In this document: positions 32,298 to 41,793 of the stretch, one piece after another
How positions within the stretch are numbered: the stretch's first letter is position 1
Layout of the letters: the number at the start of each line of letters is the position of its first letter
From: Ohessyouella blattaphilus
GTDB taxonomy: Bacteria > Bacillota > Clostridia > Lachnospirales > Lachnospiraceae
Direction of reading: 5' to 3'
Assembly: GCF_024721265.1 (NCBI RefSeq)
Contig: NZ_JAMXOC010000006.1
Coordinates: 1-64,000 of the forward strand
DNA length: 64,000 nucleotides
The notes under the pieces: model-generated
Seen by the model: the letters and a program-made list of their open reading frames with translations, nothing else
What the model was told of the DNA's origin: nothing
Database searches by the model: none
Made by a program: the position numbers and the translations under genes

Positions 32298-34679
32298 TTA
32301 GACAGTCACACTCTCAGCAAATTCTTTAATCTGTGAAGCGTTACTGTATTTGTTCATCTGGCCGTCTTTTACCACTACAAGAGTGGGCGCAGCCATAATC
32401 CGGAGACTCTTCGTTAAGTCTTTTTCCTCTTCCGCATCTATCGTTTGGTAACGGATACCAGCGCCGTCGAGGATTCCTCTCGCCGTCGCACAGTTCGGGC
32501 AAGTCTTAGTGGTAAAGAGATACGTTCCCTCTGCCAAAGTAGAAGCTTCTGTCTCTTTATTAGCACCTGCTTCTAGTAGCTTTTCACCGAAGATAACCTT
32601 CATATTGGCAGTATCTACTTTATAAGTCTTACGATCTTTATACTCCTGACTCTTACCATCGTTCCAGTTCTTAATCGGACGGTAATAGCCGGTAATCCGG
32701 CTGTAAACCTCTGCCGTCTCCCCACAATGTGGGCAAGTAAACACTTCACCGGCTAAGTAACCGTGATTCTTACACACAGAATACGTCGGTGACAGCGTAT
32801 AGTAAGGTAGCTTATAATTCTCGGCAATCTTTCTAACAAGCGCTGCTGCCGACTTCCAAGATGGTAACTTCTCCCCTAAGAAGGCGTGGAAAACCGTTCC
32901 TGAAGTATAAAGGGTATGCAGTTCGTCCTGCAAGTCCAAGGCTTCAAAGACATCATCCGTATAGCCTACCGGCAAGTGAGAGCTGTTGGTATAGTACGGT
33001 GTATTATCCTTTTCGGCGGCGGTGATAATCTCTGGGTAGCGTTTCTTGTCATGCTTTGCAAAGCGGTACGTTGTAGATTCTGCCGGTGTCGCCTCTAAGT
33101 TAAAGAGCTCGCCGTATTCTTCTTGGTAATCCGCTAGACGCTCACGCATATGATTCAAGACTTCTTTACCGAATTCGTTGGTTTCTTTATGAGTGATATC
33201 CTTTCTCAGCCAGCTAGCGTTAAGGCCCACTTCGTTCATACCGATTAAGCCCACGGTAGAGAAATGGTTATCAAAGCTACCTAAGTAGCGTTTCGTATAT
33301 GGATAAAGCCCTTCTTCTAAAAGCTTGGTAATAACCTGGCGCTTTACATGCAAGCTTCTTGCCGAAATATCCATCAGGCGGTCCAAGCGGTTGTAAAAGT
33401 CCTCTTTATTCGAAGCCTGGTACGCAATTCGCGGAAGGTTAATGGTAACCACACCGACGGATCCGGTACTTTCCCCACTACCAAAGAAGCCACCTGACTT
33501 TTTACGGAGTTCCCGTAAATCGAGACGCAAACGGCAGCACATACTGCGCACGTCGCTAGGCTCCATGTCGCTATTGATATAGTTAGAAAAATACGGAGTT
33601 CCGTATTTGGATGTCATTTCAAAAAGCATCCGGTTGTTTTCCGTATCCGACCAGTCAAAATCTGAAGTGATAGAATAGGTCGGGATAGGATACTGGAAGC
33701 CGCGGCCATTGGCATCGCCCTCGATCATAATCTCTAAGAAGGCTTTGTTGACCATATCCATCTCACGCTTACAATCGCCGTAGGTAAAGTCCATCTCTTT
33801 GCCACCGACAATAGCCGGTAAATTGGCTAGGTCACCTGGCACTGTCCAGTCTAGCGTGATATTGGAAAAAGGTGCCTGAGTGCCCCATCTTGATGGCATG
33901 TTAACGCCGTAAATAAAAGCCTCTAAAGCTTTCTTCGTCTCTTCATACGTTAAGTTATCCACTCTTACAAACGGTGCCAGATAAGTATCAAAGGAAGAGA
34001 ACGCCTGGGCCCCTGCCCATTCATTCTGCATAATTCCTAAAAAGTTAACCATCTGATTGCAAAGAACGCCTAAGTGCTTCGCTGGCGCCGAGGTAATCTT
34101 GCCAACAATCCCTCCTAAGCCTTCGGTAATCAGCTGCTTAAGCGACCAGCCTGCACAGTAACCAGTCAGCATCGAAAGATCATGGATATGAATATCCGCA
34201 TCGCGATGCGCTTGGCCAATTTCGTCATCATAAATCTCCGTCAACCAGTAATTCGCTGTAATCGCTCCTGAATTGCTAAGAACGAGCCCCCCTACAGAAT
34301 AGGTAACGGTAGAATTCTCCTTCACCCGCCAATCCATAACATTAACGTAGCTATTAACAATCTCTTTATAATCAAGCATGGTCGTATTCAGATTACGAAT
34401 CTTTTCGCGCTGCTTACGATACAGAATGTATCCTTTGGCGACGTCTGAATACCCCGTCTTAATTAATACATTCTCCACGCTGTCCTGAACATCCTCAACG
34501 GCAACCAAGGAATCGTTAACCTTTGGCGCAAAATCCGCCGTTACTTTTAGGGCTAACAAATCGATAATGTCCTGGTTATACTCCTTCTCTTGTGCGTCGA
34601 AGGCCTTCGCAATCGCCGCGGCAATCTTCGCAATGTTAAATTCCGTAACTTTTCCGTCACGTTTTACTACTTGATACAT
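32298..34679 (-). CDS. nrdD: Anaerobic ribonucleotide reductase NrdD with fused thioredoxin-like domain
   Basis: A 793-residue class III reductase making deoxynucleotides without oxygen. An ATP-cone (about 1-90) is followed by the catalytic barrel, the Zn cysteines (CKNHG...CPHC) and the glycyl-radical motif RITGYYRP near residue 662. A thioredoxin/glutaredoxin-like domain with CPNC (about residue 726) ends the protein, an uncommon fusion that suggests a built-in disulfide reductant. The ATG at 34679 follows GGGGGA; the longer frame starting at 34787 would run through the NrdR boxes and is rejected. Confidence 0.95.
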   Translation of the reverse strand: MYQVVKRDGKVTEFNIAKIAAAIAKAFDAQEKEYNQDIIDLLALKVTADFAPKVNDSLVAVEDVQDSVENVLIKTGYSDVAKGYILYRKQREKIRNLNTTMLDYKEIVNSYVNVMDWRVKENSTVTYSVGGLVLSNSGAITANYWLTEIYDDEIGQAHRDADIHIHDLSMLTGYCAGWSLKQLITEGLGGIVGKITSAPAKHLGVLCNQMVNFLGIMQNEWAGAQAFSSFDTYLAPFVRVDNLTYEETKKALEAFIYGVNMPSRWGTQAPFSNITLDWTVPGDLANLPAIVGGKEMDFTYGDCKREMDMVNKAFLEIMIEGDANGRGFQYPIPTYSITSDFDWSDTENNRMLFEMTSKYGTPYFSNYINSDMEPSDVRSMCCRLRLDLRELRKKSGGFFGSGESTGSVGVVTINLPRIAYQASNKEDFYNRLDRLMDISARSLHVKRQVITKLLEEGLYPYTKRYLGSFDNHFSTVGLIGMNEVGLNASWLRKDITHKETNEFGKEVLNHMRERLADYQEEYGELFNLEATPAESTTYRFAKHDKKRYPEIITAAEKDNTPYYTNSSHLPVGYTDDVFEALDLQDELHTLYTSGTVFHAFLGEKLPSWKSAAALVRKIAENYKLPYYTLSPTYSVCKNHGYLAGEVFTCPHCGETAEVYSRITGYYRPIKNWNDGKSQEYKDRKTYKVDTANMKVIFGEKLLEAGANKETEASTLAEGTYLFTTKTCPNCATARGILDGAGIRYQTIDAEEEKDLTKSLRIMAAPTLVVVKDGQMNKYSNASQIKEFAESVTV

Positions 34680-34756
34680 ATGAATCCCCCTTTCAAATAT
34701 TAAAATTCGCTGTAGGGCTATCGTATCATAACCTTTAGTAAAAATCAATAAAAAAT

Positions 34757-34800
34757 ACAACATGTTGTAAGCATAATTATGCATCATTACAACATGTTGT
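34757..34800 (-). promoter_or_regulatory. Tandem NrdR boxes before nrdD
   Basis: Two identical 12-bp palindromes ACAACATGTTGT at 34757-34768 and 34789-34800 are 32 bp apart centre to centre, three helical turns, which is the expected arrangement of paired NrdR boxes. They lie 78 bases before nrdD. The NrdR repressor itself is encoded at 56366-56818. Confidence 0.88.
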
Positions 34801-34821
34801 GTTGTTCTTCTCTCTCTATTT

Positions 34822-35514
34822 TTACAAACCGCGTAATTTCGCGACTTCTACCTCGCTGGCCACAATATCTAGGGCTTGCTTCATTATCTTCTCATCATAG
34901 CTGTGGTAACCAGAGACAATCATGTCCTCTGAAGAGACGTATTGTTGTAAATAATAAGCCTTTGCCCCTTTAATCAAGCGAGCTATTTCCACAAAATCCG
35001 CCTTCGTATGAAACTCCTGAACCACCGTCGTCCGGAACTCATAATCCACCTCAGAGTTCATAATTATACGAATGCTTTTTTCAATCGCCGCGGTGTTATA
35101 GTCAGGAACGCCAATCGTCTCTGCATATTTAATCGGAGAATTTTTTATATCCATGGCCACGTAGTCCACTAGCTTCTCTTCAAGAAGCTGAGAGAGCATC
35201 TTGGGAAAGCTGCCGTTGGTATCTAATTTTACCAGAAATCCCAGCTGGCGAATTTTCTGAATGAATTCTTTAATGTCTTGATGGACAAGGGGCTCACCCC
35301 CAGTCACACAAACGCCGTCCAGAATTCCTTGCCGCTTTTTCAAAAAAGCAAAAAACTCCTCTTCAGGAATCTTCTTATACTGATGGGTCCCAATCACTAG
35401 AGAAGCGTTGTGACAAAAAGGACAGCGAAAATTACAGCCCGAGGTAAAAACCGTACAAGCCACCTTCCCTGGATAATCTAGTAGCGTGGTCTTTTGTAAT
35501 CCTTGTATAACCAT
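34822..35514 (-). CDS. nrdG: Anaerobic ribonucleotide reductase activase (radical SAM)
   Basis: A 230-residue radical SAM protein with CNFRCPFC binding the 4Fe-4S cluster and GGEP for SAM. It begins GLQKTTLLDYPGKVACTVFTSGC, typical of the NrdG2-type activases (TIGR02495). It would install the glycyl radical on NrdD. It lies upstream of the NrdR boxes, so it is not under the same promoter as nrdD unless read through. It is 9 bases from the HD-domain gene. Confidence 0.9.
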   Translation of the reverse strand: MVIQGLQKTTLLDYPGKVACTVFTSGCNFRCPFCHNASLVIGTHQYKKIPEEEFFAFLKKRQGILDGVCVTGGEPLVHQDIKEFIQKIRQLGFLVKLDTNGSFPKMLSQLLEEKLVDYVAMDIKNSPIKYAETIGVPDYNTAAIEKSIRIIMNSEVDYEFRTTVVQEFHTKADFVEIARLIKGAKAYYLQQYVSSEDMIVSGYHSYDEKIMKQALDIVASEVEVAKLRGL

Positions 35515-35523
35515 CTCATCCCC

Positions 35524-36060
35524 CTACCCAAAATTCTTTTCTACTAATTCACAGTATTCCTGGTAAGCCTTTTCGTGTTCGAAGGTATCGGCAAGAGCAT
35601 CCCGTACCCCTTTATAATACCAACCGATGGTCTGTTTATCCTTCATCCGAAAGCGGGTCCATAGCTCTTCTTTGATAACCGGATAATCTCGGTTAATGTC
35701 CCGCATATTTGATAACTTATCCGCTAGCCCAATCATCTTCACTTCAATAGGAGCGTGTCGCATATGCTCAATCGTCGCGGTCTTACGCTCAAGCCAGGAC
35801 TTTGACTTATCCTCGCTTTCTTGCGCGACGATACTCGCCACCCGACTGCCAAACTGCTCCTCGAGAATATCCTCGGTAACCGCCTCACAGTCTTCTATCG
35901 TATCGTGTAAAATAGCCGCCGCAATCACCTCCTCGTCATCCGTCATCGTTGCCACGATGTCCCCTACTTCCACCGGATGCACGATATAAGGTCTACTTGT
36001 ACCCTTCCGCAACTGTCCTGCATGAGCTTTCGTCGCAAATTCAATCGCTTTATCGACCAT
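35524..36060 (-). CDS. HD-domain hydrolase of the RelA/SpoT N-terminal type
   Basis: A 178-residue stand-alone HD hydrolase. H-x-n motifs are AHAGQLRKG...YIVHPVEV, LHDTIED (HD pair) and KLSNMRDI. It resembles small alarmone hydrolases (MESH1-like), which degrade (p)ppGpp, but other nucleotides are possible. The ATG at 36060 follows AAGGAGAAG; a TTG at 36090 would extend it by ten residues. It leads into nrdG. Confidence 0.82.
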   Translation of the reverse strand: MVDKAIEFATKAHAGQLRKGTSRPYIVHPVEVGDIVATMTDDEEVIAAAILHDTIEDCEAVTEDILEEQFGSRVASIVAQESEDKSKSWLERKTATIEHMRHAPIEVKMIGLADKLSNMRDINRDYPVIKEELWTRFRMKDKQTIGWYYKGVRDALADTFEHEKAYQEYCELVEKNFG

Positions 36061-36210
36061 TCTCGCTCTTCTCCTTCCACTACTAGCCAACCCTTACCTT
36101 AAAAGGGTAACAAAATTACGGGAATAAGTCCACCGTATTTTCCCCCTTACATTGACAAGCTTTCAAAATATATAGTACCCTTACCTAAAGACACAGAAAG
36201 GATGCGGATT

Positions 36211-36945
36211 ATGAATAAAAAAGTCGCCTTAATAACCGGCTCCTCTAGGGGAATCGGGGAAGAGATCGTTCTACTTCTCGCAGAAAATAACTATCACGTA
36301 ATTATAAATTGCAAAACCTCTGCTGCCGAACTAAACGCGGTAGCAGCGAAAATAGAAAGCCTTCCCGGTGCCACCTGGGAAAGCTATTTGGCTGACGTCG
36401 GCGACCCTGCCGCCGTTAAAGAAATGTTCACCCAAATAAATGCGCGTCACCAGAAAGTGGATCTCCTGGTCAATAACGCCGGTATTAGTCACTTAGGGCT
36501 CTTATCGGAAATGACAGATGAGGAGTGGGATACGCTTCTTCGCACCAACCTTTCTTCGGTCTTCTACTGCTGCCGTGAGGTGATCCCCCAAATGGTACAT
36601 AGTAAAGCCGGAAGAATATTGAACATCTCTTCCATCTGGGGACTAGTGGGTGCTTCTTGTGAGGTCGCTTACTCCGCTTCTAAGGCCGGCGTCGATGGTC
36701 TTACGAAAGCCTTGGCCAAAGAATTAGCCCCTTGTAACATCCAGGTGAACGCTCTTAGTCTAGGAGTTATCGAGACCAAGATGAATGCCACCTTTAACGA
36801 GGAAGAACGCCAGGTGCTCATGGACGAGATCCCCTCTGGCCGCTTCGGCACCTCTAAAGAAGCCGCCCAGATGGCTTACCATATCCTTACCTCGCCAACT
36901 TACCTAACTGGCCAGGTTATCAATATGGACGGGGGACTTTTATGA
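36211..36945 (+). CDS. Short-chain dehydrogenase (FabG-like)
   Basis: A 244-residue SDR with the GSSRGIG nucleotide-binding motif, NNAG, catalytic Ser in NISSIWG and YSASK, and the C-terminal GQVINMDGG. It is close to 3-oxoacyl-ACP reductases, but no other fatty-acid genes are nearby. AAAGGA lies 8 bases before the ATG at 36211, so an ATG at 36202 is less likely. Its stop overlaps the ATG of the TetM-like gene by four bases, so the two are translationally coupled. Confidence 0.85.
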   Translation: MNKKVALITGSSRGIGEEIVLLLAENNYHVIINCKTSAAELNAVAAKIESLPGATWESYLADVGDPAAVKEMFTQINARHQKVDLLVNNAGISHLGLLSEMTDEEWDTLLRTNLSSVFYCCREVIPQMVHSKAGRILNISSIWGLVGASCEVAYSASKAGVDGLTKALAKELAPCNIQVNALSLGVIETKMNATFNEEERQVLMDEIPSGRFGTSKEAAQMAYHILTSPTYLTGQVINMDGGLL

Positions 36946-39497
36946 AAAAAATCAGTATCGGTATTCTAGCCCACGTCGATGCCGGGAAAACCACCCTTTC
37001 AGAAGCGCTTCTCTACTTTGGTGGTAACCTGAAAGCCATCGGCCGCGTGGATAATAAAGATGCCTTCCTCGATACCTTTCACCTTGAAAAGGAACGGGGA
37101 ATTACCATCTTTTCTAAACAGGCCAAAATAACTACCGAGCACATAGAGATAACTCTTATAGATACCCCAGGGCACGTTGACTTTTCTACTGAGATGGAGC
37201 GCACACTTCAAGTTCTCGACTACGCCGTCCTCGTCATTAGCGGCGCCGACGGTCTACAGGGACATACTTTAACGCTATATAAGCTCTTAGAAACGTATCG
37301 GATCCCCACCTTTCTCTTCGTTAATAAGATGGACCAAGCGGGAACGGATAAGCAGCTGCGCCTAGAAGAGCTTAAAAACCAATGGGGCTCTGAGGTTATC
37401 GACTTTACGCTCACCACTTCCCCTGAATTCTACGAAGAAATCGCCCTCTGCGGCGAACATTTATTAGATCAGTTTCTCGAAACCGCAGCAATAAGCCCTG
37501 TAGATATCGGCAAAGCCATTGCCGCTCGTCGCATCTTTCCTTGCTATTTTGGCTCTGCCCTGGGACTTGTGGGAGTGGCAGAACTACTTAAGGGACTAGA
37601 GACATACGCACTCATGAGAGCGTATCCTAAAGAATTCGGCGCTAGGGTATTTAAAATCACCCGGGATGAAAAAGGCGGGCGCTTAACTCATCTCAAGATT
37701 ACCGGTGGATGCCTGCGCGTAAAGGACGTACTCCCTACCACCACCGAAAAGGTCAATCAGATTCGCCAATACTCCGGTGAAAAGTATCTGGTGCGGGACG
37801 TTGTCGTAGCAGGCGACATCTGTGCCGTAACCGGCCCAGAAAAAACATTCGCAGGACAAGGCCTAGGGCGGGAACAGCGCTTAGAAAAGCCTCTACTAGC
37901 CCCTGTCTTAACGTATCAGATGGTCATCCCCGACGGCCTCTCCGTCCACGAGTTACTGCCCAGGTTACAGCCCTTTGCTGAAGAGGACCCTTCCCTTAAG
38001 ATTACCTTTAGCGAACAATTGCAAAGCATCCAAGTCCAGATTATGGGTGAGGTGCAGTTGCAAATTGTAAAGCAGCTAATTAAAGACCGCCTAAGTATAG
38101 ATGTGGACTTTATCAGCAGCCAAATTATTTATAAAGAAACGATTGCTGACACGGTCTACGGCGTCGGTCATTTTGAACCCTTACGCCACTACGCCGAGGT
38201 GCAGTTGCTTCTAGAACCCGGCCCTCCTGGTAGCGGTATGATATATGAGAACGCCTGTAGCGAAGACCTCTTAGCCCCTCACTACCAGCGACAGATTATG
38301 AAGCATCTTGAAGAAAAGACCCCTGTGGGTGTCCTCTGGGGGGCCGAGGTTACCGATTTAAAGGTCACGCTCATAGCTGGCAAGGCGCACCCAAAGCATA
38401 CCGAGGGTGGTGACTTTCGTGAAGCCACTTACCGGGCGCTGCGCCAAGGGCTCATGGAGGCCAGTAGTCTTCTTCTAGAGCCCTATTATGAATTCCAAAT
38501 CGAAGTACCACTGGCGTCCATTGGCCGGGTGATTGCAGAGATCGAAAAAAGAAACGGCAGCTTTACCGGTCCCGAAATCACAGAGGATATCGGCGCGTTT
38601 TGGGGCCGCGCCCCTGTCCAGATGATGACGGACTTTTCCCAGGAGTTCACCTCCTTTACCAAGGGCTTGGGCAAATTCTTCTGTACGCTAAAAGGATACG
38701 AGCCTTGCCACAATCAGGAAGAGGTTCTAAAGGCTAGCACGTATTCTCCTGAGCGAGACTTAGAAAATCCTACTGGCTCCGTTTTCTGTAGCCACGGTGC
38801 CGGCTTTACCGTTCCCTGGGATCAGGTAAAAGAGCACATGCACCTACCGGCATATGAGAAAAAAACCGCGGTCGCCCTCTCAGAAGAAACCTCTCCCACA
38901 AGCCGAACTACTGACGAACTGGTAATTGGTACTGAGGAAATCGAAGCCATTATTTCCCGCACCTCTGGCGCTAACAAGAAAAGCGACACTGGGCGAAAGA
39001 TAAAAAAACGAGAACCACTCCCTACGGTAAAGCGAGTAATCAAAGCTCCGAAAAAGCTAGATGCCTATCTTTTGGTAGACGGCTACAACGTCATCTATTC
39101 CTGGGACGATTTAAAAGCCCTAGCCGCTACTGACATTGGGGCAGCCAGAGATAAACTATTAGATATTCTCTGTAACTATCAGGCGATTAAAGGATGGCAA
39201 ATAATTGTGGTTTTCGATGCCTACCGAGTAGCTGGTGGTCAGGTTCGGGAAATGGATTACCACAACCTGCACGTAGTCTATACAAAGGAAGCGGAAACTG
39301 CGGATGCTTATATTGAGCGTTTCGCCCACACCAATAAAAAGAAATACGATATCACCGTCGCCACCTCCGATGCTATGGAGCAGCTGATTATCCGCGGCGC
39401 TGACGCAAAGCTTCTCTCATCGCGAGAACTGGCACTAGACGTTTTGAAAGTGAATCAGGAAATACTAGAGGACTATCAAAACGGCGAAAAGCACTAG
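36942..39497 (+). CDS. TetM-like ribosomal GTPase fused to a YacP/Rae1-type NYN nuclease
   Basis: An 851-residue protein. Residues 1-650 follow the EF-G/TetM ribosomal-protection fold: G1 GILAHVDAGKTT, G3 DTPGHVDF, G4 NKMD and EF-G-like domains. A charged linker (about 650-705) leads to a NYN domain (about 705-851) with acidic residues in LVDGYNVI, VVFDAYRV, ETADAYIERF and VATSDAMEQ, matching YacP/Rae1, a ribosome-associated endonuclease cleaving mRNA in the A site. A GTPase that docks on ribosomes could deliver the nuclease there. Tetracycline protection is possible but unproven. Confidence 0.88.
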   Translation: MKKISIGILAHVDAGKTTLSEALLYFGGNLKAIGRVDNKDAFLDTFHLEKERGITIFSKQAKITTEHIEITLIDTPGHVDFSTEMERTLQVLDYAVLVISGADGLQGHTLTLYKLLETYRIPTFLFVNKMDQAGTDKQLRLEELKNQWGSEVIDFTLTTSPEFYEEIALCGEHLLDQFLETAAISPVDIGKAIAARRIFPCYFGSALGLVGVAELLKGLETYALMRAYPKEFGARVFKITRDEKGGRLTHLKITGGCLRVKDVLPTTTEKVNQIRQYSGEKYLVRDVVVAGDICAVTGPEKTFAGQGLGREQRLEKPLLAPVLTYQMVIPDGLSVHELLPRLQPFAEEDPSLKITFSEQLQSIQVQIMGEVQLQIVKQLIKDRLSIDVDFISSQIIYKETIADTVYGVGHFEPLRHYAEVQLLLEPGPPGSGMIYENACSEDLLAPHYQRQIMKHLEEKTPVGVLWGAEVTDLKVTLIAGKAHPKHTEGGDFREATYRALRQGLMEASSLLLEPYYEFQIEVPLASIGRVIAEIEKRNGSFTGPEITEDIGAFWGRAPVQMMTDFSQEFTSFTKGLGKFFCTLKGYEPCHNQEEVLKASTYSPERDLENPTGSVFCSHGAGFTVPWDQVKEHMHLPAYEKKTAVALSEETSPTSRTTDELVIGTEEIEAIISRTSGANKKSDTGRKIKKREPLPTVKRVIKAPKKLDAYLLVDGYNVIYSWDDLKALAATDIGAARDKLLDILCNYQAIKGWQIIVVFDAYRVAGGQVREMDYHNLHVVYTKEAETADAYIERFAHTNKKKYDITVATSDAMEQLIIRGADAKLLSSRELALDVLKVNQEILEDYQNGEKH

Positions 39498-39525
39498 AAC
39501 CCCTCTTAAAGGCTCTAGTGCTTTT
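39487..39525. terminator. Bidirectional terminator between the TetM-like gene and xth
   Basis: AAAAGCACTAGA and its complement form a 12-bp-plus stem (39487-39525) that overlaps the TetM-like stop codon and has A and T runs on its two sides. Confidence 0.85.
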
Positions 39526-39544
39526 CTAGTCTTTATAAACTGCT

Positions 39545-40300
39545 TTATAAACTGATATCCAGTTCCACTGGACAGTGATCGGAACCAAGTACTTCCGTGT
39601 GAATCTTCGCATCGAGTAGCTTATCCTTTAAGCTTTCCGATACCATAAAGTAGTCAATTCTCCACCCAGCGTTATTCTTACGGGCGTTAAAGCGGTATGA
39701 CCACCAAGAATAGACGCCTTCCGTCTCCGGATAGAAGTAACGAAAAGTATCAATAAAACCAGATGATTTTAAGATTCTGAACTTATCCCGTTCTTCATCG
39801 GTAAAACCAGCGTTCTTTCGGTTGTTCTTAGGGTTCTTCAAATCGATTTCTTCAGCCGCCACATTTAAGTCGCCGCAGAAGATCACCGGTTTCTTCTTTT
39901 CTAGATCTTTTAGATAGGCTAGGAAATCATCTTCCCACTGCATCCGGTAATCCAGGCGCTTAAGCTCCGTTTGCGAGTTAGGCGTATACACGGTGACGAA
40001 ATAATATTCTTCATATTCTAAGGTAATTACCCGGCCCTCGGTATCGTGCTCCGGTATGCCGATTCCCTTGGTAATACTTAGCGGCTCTTTCTTTGCAAAA
40101 ATCGCCGTTCCCGAATACCCCTTTTTCTCGGCATAATTCCAGTACTGAAAATAACCGGGAAGCTCTAATTCAATCTGTCCTGCTTGTAGCTTCGTTTCCT
40201 GCAGACAAAAGATATCGGCATCTATTTCTTCAAAATACTCCTGAAAACCTTTGCCAACTGCAGCTCTAATCCCATTCACATTCCATGAAATAAATCTCAT
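39545..40300 (-). CDS. xth: Exodeoxyribonuclease III (AP endonuclease)
   Basis: A 251-residue ExoIII/APE1-family enzyme for base-excision repair. [21 protein letters not shown] (metal-binding Glu), GDLNVA and the C-terminal [11 protein letters not shown] are diagnostic. It is the last gene of the S component-truA-xth unit, 14 bases after truA. Confidence 0.96.
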   Translation of the reverse strand: MRFISWNVNGIRAAVGKGFQEYFEEIDADIFCLQETKLQAGQIELELPGYFQYWNYAEKKGYSGTAIFAKKEPLSITKGIGIPEHDTEGRVITLEYEEYYFVTVYTPNSQTELKRLDYRMQWEDDFLAYLKDLEKKKPVIFCGDLNVAAEEIDLKNPKNNRKNAGFTDEERDKFRILKSSGFIDTFRYFYPETEGVYSWWSYRFNARKNNAGWRIDYFMVSESLKDKLLDAKIHTEVLGSDHCPVELDISL

Positions 40301-40314
40301 CCGGCAACCTCCTT

Positions 40315-41049
40315 CTAGTAATATACTTTTCGTAAAAACAACCCCCGCGGCGGTGTCAAAAAACCTGCCGTCTGACGGTCCTTGCTTGCCAAAATCCGTT
40401 TCATATCGCTGGCCTTTCGCTTACCGGCGCCAACTTCTAAGAGAGTACCGGTGATAATCCGCACCATATGGTACAAAAATCCCGATCCATAGTAGGTAAT
40501 TCGCACCTTTTCGCCGTTGCTAATGATTTTGATCTTGAGAATCTTACGTACCATATCCTTATCTTCTTTGCTATCGGTAAAGCTAGCAAAGTTTTTCGTA
40601 CCTAGCAGATAATTGCTGGCTTCCTTCATAGCTTCAATATCCAACTTTTCCGGGTAGTGGAAGCAGTATCTCCGGGAGAAAACATCTGGTTTTTCCCGGC
40701 AATCTATATAATACTCGTATTTCTTGGCCTTGGCATTCTTCCGGGCATGAAACCCATTACGGACTAGTTCTACATCCACAATCCGAATATCCTCCGGCAA
40801 GGAACCGTTGATGGTACTTTTTAGCTCTTCCACATCGTAGAGCTTAGAAAGCTGGACGCTAGCTACTTGCCCCCTGGCATGCACACCAGCATCCGTACGC
40901 CCTGAGCCTTGCACCCGGACGCGGTATCCCACCATATTACCGATACTGCGCTCTAAGATATACTGAATCGTATTATCGGTGTTTGCTTGGCGCTGCCATC
41001 CCTGATAGCGGCTGCCATCGTAAGAAATGGTTAATTTGTATGTTCTCAT
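40315..41049 (-). CDS. truA: tRNA pseudouridine synthase TruA (copy 2)
   Basis: A 244-residue TruA with the catalytic Asp in [14 protein letters not shown] and [15 protein letters not shown] in the second half. It differs widely from copy 1 at 25101-25844. One copy may have narrowed to other positions or act on another RNA, as some Firmicutes have two TruA paralogues. It lies between an ECF S component and xth. Confidence 0.93.
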   Translation of the reverse strand: MRTYKLTISYDGSRYQGWQRQANTDNTIQYILERSIGNMVGYRVRVQGSGRTDAGVHARGQVASVQLSKLYDVEELKSTINGSLPEDIRIVDVELVRNGFHARKNAKAKKYEYYIDCREKPDVFSRRYCFHYPEKLDIEAMKEASNYLLGTKNFASFTDSKEDKDMVRKILKIKIISNGEKVRITYYGSGFLYHMVRIITGTLLEVGAGKRKASDMKRILASKDRQTAGFLTPPRGLFLRKVYY

Positions 41050-41065
41050 ATATCATCACCTATTA

Positions 41066-41674
41066 TTAGCTGTTCTTATTTAAAAATCTCCGAAGCGGTA
41101 CGCATACCGCACTACAGATAATGACGGCTGCCACTATCTCTAATAAACCGTTGGTCGCCACCACTGCCATAAAAATGCTTTTAACCGAATCGATGATACT
41201 CATCTCATCAAAAAACATAAAGTATAGGCACCCTAGTACCATAATCGTGTGTAGTGCCGTAGAAATCGCCGCGCTAAGAGCAATCGCAACAAAGTCTTTC
41301 TTAATGATCTTCTCAAAAAAGAGAAGTAAAAAGTAAGGAATCACTCCCAACAACACCCGGGGAACAATACACATAACAATCGATTGCACCGGCATCCCGC
41401 TAGCGGCTGGGGTAAACATTAAATCTACAGGCGTAACCCCTCTAAAGGTCGCATTAAGCATAGATAGTATACCGAAAGTCAAACCTAAGAATGCACCATT
41501 TTTAGGTCCCATAGTTATCGAACCGATAATCACGGGAATGTGCAAAATCGTAATCGATACGGCACCTATCGGGATCAATCCCAAATTGGTGATTGTCAGT
41601 ATTGCCAAAATCGCAATAAGAAGTGCCAACTGTGTCATCTGCGTGATCTGTGTCTTTTGTTTCGCGTTATTCAT
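41066..41674 (-). CDS. ECF transporter S component (vitamin-binding subunit)
   Basis: A 202-residue membrane protein with about six helices. The first helix has the Ala-rich face of EcfS proteins (the LALLIAILAIL region), and the loop ITMGPKNGAFLGLTFG is typical of S components. No ligand motif identifies the vitamin; pantothenate, folate and others remain possible. The ATG at 41674 follows GGAGGAAAG, so the 15-residue upstream extension is dropped. TATAAT with a small hairpin lies in its leader, but no known riboswitch was recognised. Confidence 0.82.
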   Translation of the reverse strand: MNNAKQKTQITQMTQLALLIAILAILTITNLGLIPIGAVSITILHIPVIIGSITMGPKNGAFLGLTFGILSMLNATFRGVTPVDLMFTPAASGMPVQSIVMCIVPRVLLGVIPYFLLLFFEKIIKKDFVAIALSAAISTALHTIMVLGCLYFMFFDEMSIIDSVKSIFMAVVATNGLLEIVAAVIICSAVCVPLRRFLNKNS

Positions 41675-41760
41675 TTTTCTTTCCTCCAAAGTTTTTGCTC
41701 TCCGCAACCGGAGATGCATGACTAATGTTACTCTCGGATTATAGCGTAATAACGCAGAAA

Positions 41761-41782
41761 TAGCAAGGCGCTTGCCTTGCTA
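41761..41782 (-). terminator. Hairpin after surE
   Basis: TAGCAAGGC and GCCTTGCTA form a perfect 9-bp stem with a 4-base loop 12 bases after the surE stop. The U run is weak (TTTCT), so termination may be partial. Confidence 0.6.
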
Positions 41783-41793
41783 CTTCCTCGCCC

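Noticed and set aside
34680-34787. N-terminal extension of NrdD
   Set aside because: It would translate through one NrdR box and the promoter region; GGGGGA marks the ATG at 34679.
36942-39497. Straight tetracycline-resistance gene call
   Set aside because: The fold matches ribosomal protection proteins, but the NYN fusion, the housekeeping setting and the absence of mobile flanks do not support a resistance call from sequence alone.
41675-41760. Vitamin riboswitch before the ECF S component
   Set aside because: Only a small CTCCG/CGGAG hairpin and a TATAAT are visible; the leader is too short and has no recognisable aptamer core.
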